The notes beneath the pieces are model-generated. The model saw only the letters and a list, made by a program, of their open reading frames with translations. It ran no database searches and was not told the origin of the DNA. Below are positions 1-6,871 of a stretch of DNA of 13,597 nt, piece by piece (within the stretch, counting starts at the first letter, position 1; every line of letters starts with the position of its first letter). Source of the stretch: an uncultured Fimbriimonadales bacterium (lineage in GTDB: Bacteria > Armatimonadota > Fimbriimonadia > Fimbriimonadales > GBS-DC); the NCBI GenBank assembly GCA_937934465.1, contig CALGZO010000071.1, positions 1-13,597 of the forward strand, read 5' to 3'. Position numbers and translations under genes: made by a program.

Positions 1-901
1 CGGCGCGACCACGCTCCCCGCGCGCCTGCTGACCGAACTGGTCGGCTCGCTCGGCGGCGATGAGATTAACATCGAATCGGGCGAACGCCACCAAGCAATC
101 CTGACCAGCGGCGACTCGCGCTACCAACTGCTGGGGCTGCCTGCCGATGAGTATCCGCCCATCCCCGAAATCGAATCGCCCAGCGAGCTGGCGTTGCCCG
201 CCAAGCACTTTCTGGAGATGGTCGGCGCCGTCGAGTTCGCCGTCTCCCGTGAAGAAGCCCGCCAAGCCCTCACAGGCATCCGCATGGAGTTCGAAGGCGA
301 CACGCTACGCTTGGTGGCGACCGACACGCACCGCTTAGCCGTGCGCACAGCGCGTATCGACTCAGGCGCAGGCGAACCCACCAGCGCAATCGTGCCCCTG
401 AAAGCCATCCAGCTGGTGCATAAAATCCCCACCGCTGAGACCGTCACGCTGCGACTGGGCGCGCATCGCGCCGCGTTCATCGGCGAGAACGCCGCCGTCT
501 ACACCCAGCTCATCGAGGGGCAGTACCCCAACTACCAGCGCGTCATCCCGCAGGAGCACAGCCGTAAGTGGACGCTGATGGCGCAAGATTTCCGCAACGC
601 GCTGCGCCGCGCATACCTCGTGGCGCGCAGCAACTCGAACAAGGTCTACCTGCGCACCGACGGCGAGAAGCTCGTCATCAGCGCACAAGGCGATGTCGGC
701 GAGGCGACCGAGCGCGTAGACCTCATCCGCGAGGGCGACGACCTCGAAATCGCCTTCAACGCACGCTACATTCTGGATGTGTTGGATGTGGTCAAGGGCG
801 AGGGCGTCGTCATCGAACTCACGGAAGCGCTGCGACCCGCGGTGTTCAAGCCTGCCGAGGCGGACGACTACCTGTGCGTGATTATGCCGATGGCGCTATA
901 A
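1..901 (+). CDS. dnaN: DNA polymerase III subunit beta (sliding clamp), 3' part
   Basis: This gene encodes the ring-shaped clamp that encircles DNA and tethers the replicative polymerase. The reading frame is open from position 2 to the TAA at 899-901, giving 299 codons. The start lies upstream of the window; against the usual length of about 366-375 residues, roughly 70-75 N-terminal residues are missing. Recognisable clamp features in order are a segment ending domain 1 and entering domain 2 (YQLLGLPADEYPPIPEI, the usual LPAEDFP-type stretch), the domain 2-3 stretch QYPNYQRVIPQ (like the family's FPDYRRVIP), and the C-terminus YLCVIMPMAL (the family's YVVMPMRL end, which forms part of the hydrophobic pocket for clamp-binding peptides). 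An internal TTG at 194 could be read as a start but lies in the middle of the conserved domain, so it is not one. The next gene follows after 13 bp on the same strand and is probably co-transcribed. I see nothing unusual in the protein. Confidence 0.95.
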   Translation, partial: GATTLPARLLTELVGSLGGDEINIESGERHQAILTSGDSRYQLLGLPADEYPPIPEIESPSELALPAKHFLEMVGAVEFAVSREEARQALTGIRMEFEGDTLRLVATDTHRLAVRTARIDSGAGEPTSAIVPLKAIQLVHKIPTAETVTLRLGAHRAAFIGENAAVYTQLIEGQYPNYQRVIPQEHSRKWTLMAQDFRNALRRAYLVARSNSNKVYLRTDGEKLVISAQGDVGEATERVDLIREGDDLEIAFNARYILDVLDVVKGEGVVIELTEALRPAVFKPAEADDYLCVIMPMAL

Positions 902-914
902 TAGGGAACGAACC

Positions 915-2234
915 ATGCAACCCATCACACGGCGTGCGTTTCTGGAGCAATCGGGCAAGGCGGTTCTGGGCGCGACGGCAGGGCTGACGGTACTGCGCAG
1001 CTGGAGCCACAGCCCCAACGATACTATAGGCGTCGCGATTGTCGGGCTGAACGGACAGGGCAAGACCCATATGCGCCAGTTCAGCGAGATTGAGGGCGTG
1101 CGCATCGTGGCGCTGTGCGATGTGGACGAGCGCGTGCTGCAGCAAGCGGGCGCGATGGTCGAACAGCGTACGGGCGCACGCCCTACCCTCTACACCGACC
1201 TGCGCCAACTGCTGGAAGACAAAACGGTCGACGCACTCTCCACCGCCACCCCGAACCACTGGCACGCGCTGCTGACTATCTGGGCGTGTCAGGCAGGCAA
1301 GGATGTCTATGTAGAAAAACCCGCCTGCTGGGGCTTCCACGAAGGCGAGAAGATGATCGAAGCCGCCCGAAAATACAACCGCATCGTGCAGGTGGGACAT
1401 CAGACGCGCTCCGACCCCGTTACGCGCCTCGCCGTGCAACGCGCATGGGCAGGCGAAATCGGCGCAGTCTACATGGCGCGTGGACTGTGCTACAAACCGC
1501 GCGGACCGATTGGAATCCAACAAAACGCCGACCCGCCCCCATGGCTCCACTGGGAGCTGTGGCAAGGTCCCGCCGAGCGACGCCCGTTCAACCCGAACTA
1601 TGTGCATTACAACTGGCACTGGTTCTGGAACTACGGCAACGGCGACTTGGGCAATCAGGGGGTGCATCAGGTGGACATCGCGCGTTGGTTTCTCAACAAA
1701 CGCTACCCTATCAAAGTGCATTCGGTTGGGGGGCGATACGGCTACACCGATCAAGGCGAGACGCCCAACACGCAGATTGCCACCTTCGAGTACGAGGACG
1801 GGACCGTGCTGGCGTTCGAGGTGCGCGGGCTGTTCACCAACGACGAGCAGGGCGCGAAGATTGGCAACTTGGTGTACGGTTCGCTGGGCTACATGTCGTC
1901 GGGCGATGGGTACAAGCCGCGCCGCAGCCCTCAAGAAGAGCTGCCCGAACGGGAGACCCCCCAACGCCCTGAGTTGAACGGCACGGGCGAGCCGAACCAC
2001 TATCGGAACTTCCTGCAAGCCGTGCGCAGCCGCCGCGTCAGCGACCTCCACTGCGATGTGGAAGAGGGCGTCATCTCCGCGCAGCTGGTGCATCTGGCGA
2101 ACATCGCCTACCGACTGGGACGCTCGCTGCGCTTCGACCCCGCCCGCAAGCAGTTCGTAGGCGACCGCGAGGCGAACGCCATGCTCAAACGCGCTCGACA
2201 GCCCAAAGGGTTCGAGATTCCAGAGAGAGTATAG
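915..2234 (+). CDS. Gfo/Idh/MocA-family oxidoreductase with Tat signal
   Basis: This is a 439-residue NAD(P)-dependent dehydrogenase-like protein, probably acting on a sugar or sugar-derived polyol; the substrate cannot be read from sequence. Residues 5-29 form a twin-arginine signal (TRRAFLEQ followed by an alanine- and leucine-rich stretch), so export in a folded state, probably with cofactor bound, is predicted. The Rossmann fold begins at residue 38 with the dinucleotide loop GLNGQG (44-49), and an acidic residue follows at the end of beta-2 (CDVDE). ATPNHWHA and the family motif EKP (134-136, with the catalytic-type lysine K135) are present. The C-terminal domain carries GDLGNQGVHQVD, with H251 and D254 in the usual family positions. 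The length fits the exported Gfo/Idh proteins common in Planctomycetes and Armatimonadota. The ATG is 13 bp after dnaN, with a weak AGGGAA ribosome site, which suggests translation from the dnaN transcript. A possible terminator lies at 2285-2312. Confidence 0.9.
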   Translation: MQPITRRAFLEQSGKAVLGATAGLTVLRSWSHSPNDTIGVAIVGLNGQGKTHMRQFSEIEGVRIVALCDVDERVLQQAGAMVEQRTGARPTLYTDLRQLLEDKTVDALSTATPNHWHALLTIWACQAGKDVYVEKPACWGFHEGEKMIEAARKYNRIVQVGHQTRSDPVTRLAVQRAWAGEIGAVYMARGLCYKPRGPIGIQQNADPPPWLHWELWQGPAERRPFNPNYVHYNWHWFWNYGNGDLGNQGVHQVDIARWFLNKRYPIKVHSVGGRYGYTDQGETPNTQIATFEYEDGTVLAFEVRGLFTNDEQGAKIGNLVYGSLGYMSSGDGYKPRRSPQEELPERETPQRPELNGTGEPNHYRNFLQAVRSRRVSDLHCDVEEGVISAQLVHLANIAYRLGRSLRFDPARKQFVGDREANAMLKRARQPKGFEIPERV

Positions 2235-2284
2235 CGCGACGCCTCGTGAAGTGTGCTGCAGCGCCCCGCCGTGCCGTGCGCCGT

Positions 2285-2312
2285 TGGGGTCGCGAACCCC
2301 AGGTTCCTTTTT
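2285..2312 (+). terminator. Possible terminator after the oxidoreductase gene
   Basis: A short perfect hairpin (TGGGGT at 2285-2290, 5-nt loop, ACCCCA at 2296-2301) is followed six bases later by five Ts (2308-2312). The stem is short and the T run is offset, so this is only a weak candidate for an intrinsic terminator. The rest of the 239-bp gap between the oxidoreductase and the UvrA-like gene shows no UvrA homology in any frame and no recognisable RNA gene. Confidence 0.3.
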
Positions 2313-2438
2313 GGGAGGTTCGGCTCGCCTCGCGATTCGTCGCGTGCGCGACGCTGCCACTTAGCCAAGCCGTCGCTCCCTGCCACAATCGGCGACGGTT
2401 CGATCCACCTCGGGCGTCACGCACACGGCAGGATAAAA

Positions 2439-2473
2439 GATTATACCCGATTGCGAACGGGTATAATCCATCT
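2439..2473 (+). promoter_or_regulatory. Palindromic promoter of the UvrA-like gene, probably leaderless
   Basis: An 11-bp perfect inverted repeat (GATTATACCCG at 2439-2449 and CGGGTATAATC at 2458-2468, 8-nt spacer ATTGCGAA) contains a consensus -10 hexamer TATAAT at 2462-2467. The start codon ATG is at 2474, six bases after the hexamer, which is where transcription would be expected to begin. There is no Shine-Dalgarno sequence, so a leaderless mRNA is inferred. The mirror-image TATAAT on the minus strand (left arm) means the palindrome could also act as a bidirectional promoter or as a dimeric repressor's operator. No good -35 hexamer is visible. The palindrome is seen directly; operator function is inference. 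Confidence 0.65.
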
Positions 2474-4648
2474 ATGCCGCAGACGCCGCCGATTGCAGGA
2501 GAGCCAATCGCGCCCGACACCGAGTTGCACTTCTCCGAGCACTTCGCGTGTCCTGACTGTGGGGTCAGCCTCGGCGAGCTGGAGCCACGCAACTTCTCGT
2601 TCAACAGTCCCTACGGCGCGTGCCCCGAATGCACTGGGCTGGGCACAAAAACCGAGTTCGACCCCGAGCTGATTGCGCCCGACCGTAGCCTCTCGATTAG
2701 GCAGGGCGCGTTGCGCCCGTTCGTCAAGCGCGACGGCGAACTCACCGATTGGCGACTGGCGATGCTGGACGGCGTCGCGAAACGGCTCGGCTTCACGGTG
2801 AATACTCCCCTGCAAAACCTTACGCCCGAACAGTTCCACGCTCTGATGTACGGCACGAAGGGCAATGTCACGGTGGAGCTCCGCAACCGCTGGGGGCGCA
2901 CGCGCTACATCGACACCGAGTTCGAGGGCGTCGTGAACATCCTCAAGCGTCGCTACGAGGAAACCGAGAGCGAATACATCAAACAAGAGCTGGAGCAGTA
3001 TATGGCGACGCGCCCGTGCCCTGTGTGTCAGGGCAAGCGGCTCAAGCCCGAAAGCCTCGCCGTCACAGTTGGAGATAAGAACATCGCAGAGGTAACGGCG
3101 ATGAGCATCGAGGAGGCGGCGCGCTGGTTCGACGCATTAGAGGCGCAACTCACCCCGCGCGAACGCGCCATCGCCGAGCGCATCCTTAAGGAGGTGCGCG
3201 CCCGTCTCAAGTTCCTGCTCGATGTCGGATTGGGCTACCTCACTTTAGACCGCTCGGCGACCACGCTCTCAGGCGGCGAGGCACAACGCATCCGACTCGC
3301 CACCCAAATCGGCTCAGGGCTGATGGGCGTGCTGTATGTGCTGGACGAGCCCAGTATCGGACTGCACCAGCGCGACAACCAAAAGCTCATCCATACACTG
3401 CAACGCCTGCGCGACTTGGGCAATACCGTGTTGGTGGTGGAACACGATGAGGAGACCATCCGCGCCGCCGATTGGGTCATCGATCTCGGTCCGGGCGCAG
3501 GCGAACATGGCGGCGAGGTCGTCGTCGCAGGCACAGTGCAGGATGTCATCAACTGTCCCGACAGCCTCACAGGGCAATATCTATCGGGTCAGCGACGGAT
3601 AGAGGTTCCTGCAACGCGCCGCCCGCCGCGCCCCGAACGCTGGCTCACGATATACGGCGCACGCGCCAATAACCTCAAGAACCTCACTGTGCGCATTCCG
3701 CTGGGGCTGTTCGTGTGCATCACGGGCGTCTCCGGCTCAGGCAAAAGCACCCTCGTCCAAGAAACGCTCTTCCCGCGCCTGATGTACCATGTGTACGGCG
3801 CGCGACGGCTCTGGGGCGAACACGACCATGTCGAGGGGTTGCAGTTCGTAGATAAAGTCATCGACATCGACCAGTCGCCGATTGGGCGCACCCCGCGCAG
3901 CAACCCTGCCACCTACACGGGCGTATTTGACCCCATCCGCGAGCTGTTCGCAGGCACACCCGAAGCGCGCGCTCGCGGCTACCAACCCGGCAGGTTCAGT
4001 TTCAATGTCAAGGGCGGACGCTGCGAAGCCTGTCGCGGCGACGGCGTGATTAAAATCGAGATGCAGTTCCTGCCGGATGTCTATGTGCCCTGTGAGGTCT
4101 GCAAGGGGCGTCGGTACAATCGCGAGACGCTGGAAGTCAAGTTCAAGGATAAGACCATCGCCGATGTGCTGGATATGACCGTAGAGGAGGCGTTGGCGTT
4201 CTTCGCGCCGTTCCCCGCGATTGCCCGCAAGCTGCAGACCCTGTATGATGTGGGGCTGGACTATATTCGCTTGGGTCAGCCTGCGCCGACGCTTTCTGGG
4301 GGCGAGGCGCAGCGCGTCAAACTCGCCACCGAGCTCAGCAAACGCGCCACAGGCAGCACCCTCTATATTTTGGACGAGCCGACCACAGGGCTACACTTCG
4401 AGGATGTGCGCAAGCTACTGGGCGTGCTACACCGACTGGTCGACGCTGGCAACACGGTGCTTGTGATTGAGCATAACCTCGATGTGATTAAGACTGCCGA
4501 CTGGATTATCGACTTGGGTCCTGAGGGAGGCGACGGGGGCGGCTTTATTGTGGCGGAGGGCACGCCTGAGACGGTTGCAGCGTGCGAGCAGAGCTACACA
4601 GGTCAGTTTTTGCGCTCTGTGTTGGCGGACGCGCCTGCTGGCGTGTAA
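2474..4648 (+). CDS. uvrA: UvrA-like excinuclease ATPase lacking the N-terminal Walker A region
   Basis: UvrA is the ATP-driven damage-recognition subunit of nucleotide excision repair, working as a dimer with UvrB. From the ATG at 2474 the product is 724 residues, against about 940 for E. coli UvrA. It begins just before the first zinc module: C26, C29, C50 and C53 correspond to the E. coli module that starts at Cys253. The first ABC signature LSGGEAQR (265-272), Walker B LDEP (290-293), second Walker A GVSGSGKST (418-426), second zinc module (C517, C520, C540, C543), second signature (607 onward) and second Walker B LDEPTTGLH (633 onward) are intact. What is missing is about 227 residues carrying the first Walker A and the UvrB-binding region. 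The frame is open upstream to 2246, but that stretch is Arg/Pro-rich, not UvrA-like, and contains the promoter, so 2474 is preferred. It could be a decaying duplicate, half of a split UvrA, or a functional variant. The last five codons and stop overlap rnpB on the other strand. Family identity is certain; function as UvrA is doubtful. Confidence 0.9.
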   Translation: MPQTPPIAGEPIAPDTELHFSEHFACPDCGVSLGELEPRNFSFNSPYGACPECTGLGTKTEFDPELIAPDRSLSIRQGALRPFVKRDGELTDWRLAMLDGVAKRLGFTVNTPLQNLTPEQFHALMYGTKGNVTVELRNRWGRTRYIDTEFEGVVNILKRRYEETESEYIKQELEQYMATRPCPVCQGKRLKPESLAVTVGDKNIAEVTAMSIEEAARWFDALEAQLTPRERAIAERILKEVRARLKFLLDVGLGYLTLDRSATTLSGGEAQRIRLATQIGSGLMGVLYVLDEPSIGLHQRDNQKLIHTLQRLRDLGNTVLVVEHDEETIRAADWVIDLGPGAGEHGGEVVVAGTVQDVINCPDSLTGQYLSGQRRIEVPATRRPPRPERWLTIYGARANNLKNLTVRIPLGLFVCITGVSGSGKSTLVQETLFPRLMYHVYGARRLWGEHDHVEGLQFVDKVIDIDQSPIGRTPRSNPATYTGVFDPIRELFAGTPEARARGYQPGRFSFNVKGGRCEACRGDGVIKIEMQFLPDVYVPCEVCKGRRYNRETLEVKFKDKTIADVLDMTVEEALAFFAPFPAIARKLQTLYDVGLDYIRLGQPAPTLSGGEAQRVKLATELSKRATGSTLYILDEPTTGLHFEDVRKLLGVLHRLVDAGNTVLVIEHNLDVIKTADWIIDLGPEGGDGGGFIVAEGTPETVAACEQSYTGQFLRSVLADAPAGV

Positions 4649-4977
4649 GCCGGGTTCTGTTTGAGGCGGCGATCTCTCTGGGGCGTTCGCTTACGCGAAG
4701 CCTCACGCGGTCTACCCGGAGGGTCGGCGGAGCGCGTCATCCCCTCCCTACCTGACCTTGCTCCCTGTGGGGCTTGCCCAGCCGATTGCTTGCGCAAACG
4801 CTGGCGCGCTCTTACCACGCCGTTGCACCCTTACCCCTTGCGGGGCGGTTTCCGTTTCTGTGGCGCTTTCCGTCGCCGAGAACACTCAGCGCCTGGGGAT
4901 TACCCAGCACAGTCTCCTGCGGAGCCCGGACTTTCCTCTCCCCCTTGCGGAGGAGCCGCCGCCCAGCCAGCAGGCGC
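4631..4977 (-). ncRNA. rnpB: RNase P RNA (bacterial, type A-like)
   Basis: This is the catalytic RNA of ribonuclease P, which removes 5' leaders from tRNA precursors. Read on the minus strand it carries the invariant core elements: GAGGAAAGTCCGGGCTCC near the 5' end, AAGGGTGCAACGG with GGTAAGAGCGC in the middle, GGAGCAAGGTCAGGTAGG, GGGTAGACCGCGTGAGGC, and ACAGAACCCGGCTTA near the 3' end. The ends are set by helix P1, a perfect 12-bp pairing of GCGCCTGCTGGC (4966-4977 on the complement) with GCCAGCAGGCGC (4631-4642 on the complement). This gives 347 nt, close to the 377 nt of E. coli M1 RNA. The 3' end overlaps the last 18 bases of the convergent UvrA-like gene. The 5' end lies 35 bp after the stop of the alkaline phosphatase gene, on the same strand. 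No U-run terminator is evident beyond the 3' end. Confidence 0.96.
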
Positions 4978-4982
4978 AATTA

Positions 4983-4988
4983 ATTGTA
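4983..4988 (-). promoter_or_regulatory. -10 box of rnpB
   Basis: On the minus strand TACAAT lies five bases before the first base of the P1 helix (4977). This is the distance expected if transcription starts directly at the mature RNA 5' end. No convincing -35 hexamer could be found at 16-18 bp; any such box would fall in or next to the stop codon of the alkaline phosphatase gene. Confidence 0.6.
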
Positions 4989-5012
4989 CCCGAAAACCGC
5001 CCCAAGCGTTGC

Positions 5013-6500
5013 TTATGCCCAGTCTTCCGTGCGGATGCGCGGCGCGAGGCTCATGTACCGACGCGCCTCTTCGGGCGTCATGCTGGGGTTCTTGTGCGAC
5101 AGCCCGAACAGTTTGAGCATTTTGTAGAAGGCGTCGGTGTTGCGCACCAGCCCGTGAAACTCCTCGCGTCCCACGCCCAAGGCAGTTATCCATGTGTAGT
5201 CGGCGGTGTGCGAGGTGCCCGTCCAGCCGTAGCCGTTATAGTTGCTCAGGATTTGCCCCAACAAGCCCTGCAGGTTGCGGTGTTGGCGGTTCCAGATGGG
5301 CGGCAGGTTGCCCCTGAGTGCGCCTGCGAGCGCGTTCGCCTCCTCGCCGTTAATCTCGATGCCCAGCTGGTCTTTGATGACAGCGCGCACATCGTCGGCG
5401 TTGCTGGCGCTGCGCAGCTTGTTGGGCAACTCTTCAAACGAGCATTTCGCGTACTGAAGCATCGCCATCGCCTTATTCGACGCCTCATACTCGCCGCCCA
5501 TGCCGTTCAACCCCGGATTCGAGTTGCCGTGGTCGCTGGTGATGATGAGCAGGGTGTCGTTGCGCTTCGCGAAGAACTCATAGGCGACCTCGACGGCGTC
5601 ATCAAACGCCAGCTGGTCCCACATAATGCCCGCCGCGTCGTTGCCGTGCGCAGCGTGGTCCACACGCCCGCCCTCCACTTGCAGCAGGAACCCGTTCGGC
5701 GCATCGCCCAGAATCTCCAGCGCCTTGCGCGTCATCTCGGCAAGCGTGGGCACATTGCGGCGCAACTCGTCGGAGTTGATATGGTCGACAGTGTAGGGCA
5801 CATGGGAATCGTAAAATAGCCCCAGCACCTTCTCAGGGCGCGCCGCGCTAATCGCCTGTGCGCGTGTGTTCCAGAAAGTGTAGCCCGCGTCTTGATAGGT
5901 CTTAATCAGGTCCTTGCCGTCCTTGCGTCGGTTAGCGGCGTAGTGGCGCAGTCCGCCGCCCATCAGCACATCGACGACATTCAGATACTGCGGGGCGATA
6001 TCGTCCTCATCGTCGCGTCGGGGTTGCACGGCGGCGAAGCCAGCAGGGGTGGCGTGCGTGATGCGGGTGGTGGTCACCAAGCCCACTTTCTTGCCCGCCT
6101 GCTTGACAATCTGCGCAATCGGGGTGAGGCGCGTGCCGTCGGGCAATACATTAATCTGCCCATTGAAGATGCGACTGCCGCTGCCCCACGAGCTAGACGC
6201 TGAAGCAGAGTCGGTCACTAACGAGTTGAGCGACGCCATGTCGAAAAAGCCCAGCGTCGCCTCGGGATTCTGGAGCAGTTGATACCAGAAGGAGCCTTTG
6301 CCACGCACCAGCTTGCCGAACTCATCGGCGAGCGAAGGCACAGCTGCGCTCATGCCGTCGGATACCATGAAGATGATATTCTTCACGCGACCCTGCGAGC
6401 GTCGACGCGATTGGGCAGAGGCGAGTTTGTTGAGCGCTAACCCTGCTGCGCCTGCGAAGCCTAAGCGTAGAACCTCTCTTCGTGTGTAGCGGTCATTCAT
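5013..6500 (-). CDS. Alkaline phosphatase (PhoA family), Tat-exported
   Basis: The 495-residue protein hydrolyses phosphate monoesters outside the cytoplasm to release inorganic phosphate. Residues 6-30 are a twin-arginine signal (TRREVLRLGF, a hydrophobic stretch, then an ASAQ cleavage-like site). The mature part has the family's metal and catalytic residues: D48 in VSDGM; the nucleophile S98 in TDSASAS, with D97; T148 and T151 in the THATPAG stretch; E276, D281 and H285 in QVEGGRVDHAAHGND; D323 and H324 in TSDHGN; and H431 in TSHTADY. These match E. coli D51, S102, T155, E322, D327, H331, D369, H370 and H412, so an active two-zinc enzyme is expected. The E. coli Arg166 equivalent was not assigned. 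The start at 6500 has a strong AGGGAGG ribosome site eight bases upstream. The gene is preceded by a Pho-box-like repeat and followed by rnpB. Confidence 0.95.
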   Translation of the reverse strand: MNDRYTRREVLRLGFAGAAGLALNKLASAQSRRRSQGRVKNIIFMVSDGMSAAVPSLADEFGKLVRGKGSFWYQLLQNPEATLGFFDMASLNSLVTDSASASSSWGSGSRIFNGQINVLPDGTRLTPIAQIVKQAGKKVGLVTTTRITHATPAGFAAVQPRRDDEDDIAPQYLNVVDVLMGGGLRHYAANRRKDGKDLIKTYQDAGYTFWNTRAQAISAARPEKVLGLFYDSHVPYTVDHINSDELRRNVPTLAEMTRKALEILGDAPNGFLLQVEGGRVDHAAHGNDAAGIMWDQLAFDDAVEVAYEFFAKRNDTLLIITSDHGNSNPGLNGMGGEYEASNKAMAMLQYAKCSFEELPNKLRSASNADDVRAVIKDQLGIEINGEEANALAGALRGNLPPIWNRQHRNLQGLLGQILSNYNGYGWTGTSHTADYTWITALGVGREEFHGLVRNTDAFYKMLKLFGLSHKNPSMTPEEARRYMSLAPRIRTEDWA

Positions 6501-6506
6501 ACGGAT

Positions 6507-6552
6507 GCCTCCCTGTATAGAGTACCTGTGGAGGCGTTAAGTAAATGTTAAG
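6507..6552 (-). promoter_or_regulatory. Pho-box-like repeat, promoter and ribosome site of the alkaline phosphatase gene
   Basis: Reading the minus strand, CTTAAC occurs twice with an 11-bp period (6552-6547 and 6541-6536), forming CTTAACATTTACTTAACG. This matches the architecture of PhoB/PhoP/SphR binding sites, which are direct repeats at 11-bp spacing; the cyanobacterial repeat unit PyTTAAPyPy(T/A) is especially close. The downstream copy overlaps the place where a -35 box would be for the candidate -10 TATACA (6519-6514); an alternative -10 is TACTCT (6524-6519). The ribosome site AGGGAGG lies at 6507-6513. Regulation by phosphate starvation is an inference from the site and the gene it precedes. 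Confidence 0.55.
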
Positions 6553-6600
6553 TGAGGCTGTTCGAAAATCCGCCTGTTGTATGGGGAACCCCCTCCTGCA

Positions 6601-6625
6601 GGTTCCCCCTTGAAAAGGGGGAACC
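6601..6625. repeat. Hairpin GGTTCCCCCTT / AAGGGGGAACC
   Basis: Perfect 11-bp inverted repeat with a GAA loop. It is the first of the internal hairpins and is followed by the linker CGATTTTTCTC, which also follows the second hairpin. Confidence 0.85.
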
Positions 6626-6642
6626 GATTTTTCTCAATTGCA

Positions 6643-6667
6643 GGTTCCCTCTTTTCAAGGGGGAACC
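6643..6667. repeat. Second hairpin copy, one G-T pair
   Basis: GGTTCCCTCTT pairs with AAGGGGGAACC around a 3-nt loop with one T-G wobble. It is followed by CGATTTTTCTC as in the first copy. The hairpin starts are 42 bp apart, so this is a short tandem array. Confidence 0.8.
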
Positions 6668-6681
6668 GATTTTTCTCTATT

Positions 6682-6707
6682 GGTTCCCCCTGCTTGCAGG
6701 GGGAACC
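6682..6707. repeat. Third hairpin copy, 12-bp arms around TT
   Basis: GGTTCCCCCTGC and GCAGGGGGAACC flank a two-base centre. The right arm begins the 30-nt direct repeat described separately. The same structure recurs, with one changed base, at 12991-13015. Confidence 0.85.
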
Positions 6708-6722
6708 TAAAGGAGGGGGTAC
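6693..6722. repeat. 30-nt direct repeat, copy 1
   Basis: The unit starts CTTGCAGGGGGAACC and ends GGAGGGGGTAC. It is identical to 6760-6789, 67 bp further on. A diverged third copy lies in the second element from 13001 onward. Confidence 0.9.
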
Positions 6723-6759
6723 AAGACAATCACAGAACCACACGACAGAACACCACCCA

Positions 6760-6789
6760 CTTGCAGGGGGAACCTAAAGGAGGGGGTAC
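6760..6789. repeat. 30-nt direct repeat, copy 2
   Basis: Identical to 6693-6722. Here the unit lacks its own left hairpin arm, which suggests partial duplication inside the element. It is followed by the stretch CCTACTTGGCTATTG, shared with the second element at 13036-13050. Confidence 0.9.
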
Positions 6790-6871
6790 CTGCCCCTACT
6801 TGGCTATTGGCATAGGGGCGCCCTGCGTTTTGTGGATGGGCATTCTGCCAAGACGATTTTTCGAACACCCT

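Noticed and set aside
2281..2303. tRNA T-arm-like stem-loop on the minus strand
   Set aside because: A five-base stem with a TTCGCGA loop is present, but no matching acceptor stem or anticodon arm could be found around it.
882..2360. Long open frame on the minus strand (492 codons)
   Set aside because: It is antisense to the well-supported oxidoreductase gene and its composition is that of a GC-rich shadow frame with no recognisable domain.
2388..2412. GGTTCGATCC resembling a tRNA T-loop
   Set aside because: The flanking bases do not pair to form a T stem and no cloverleaf can be drawn.
2246..2473. In-frame 76-codon upstream extension of the UvrA-like gene
   Set aside because: The peptide is Arg/Pro-rich and unlike any UvrA N-terminus, and the stretch contains a consensus promoter immediately before the ATG at 2474.
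4758..5819. 353-codon plus-strand open frame
   Set aside because: It lies opposite rnpB and the alkaline phosphatase, both of which are certain; no family features.
6601..6790. Possible CRISPR array
   Set aside because: The units are palindromic, unequal in length and separated by similar rather than unique sequence, and no cas gene is nearby.
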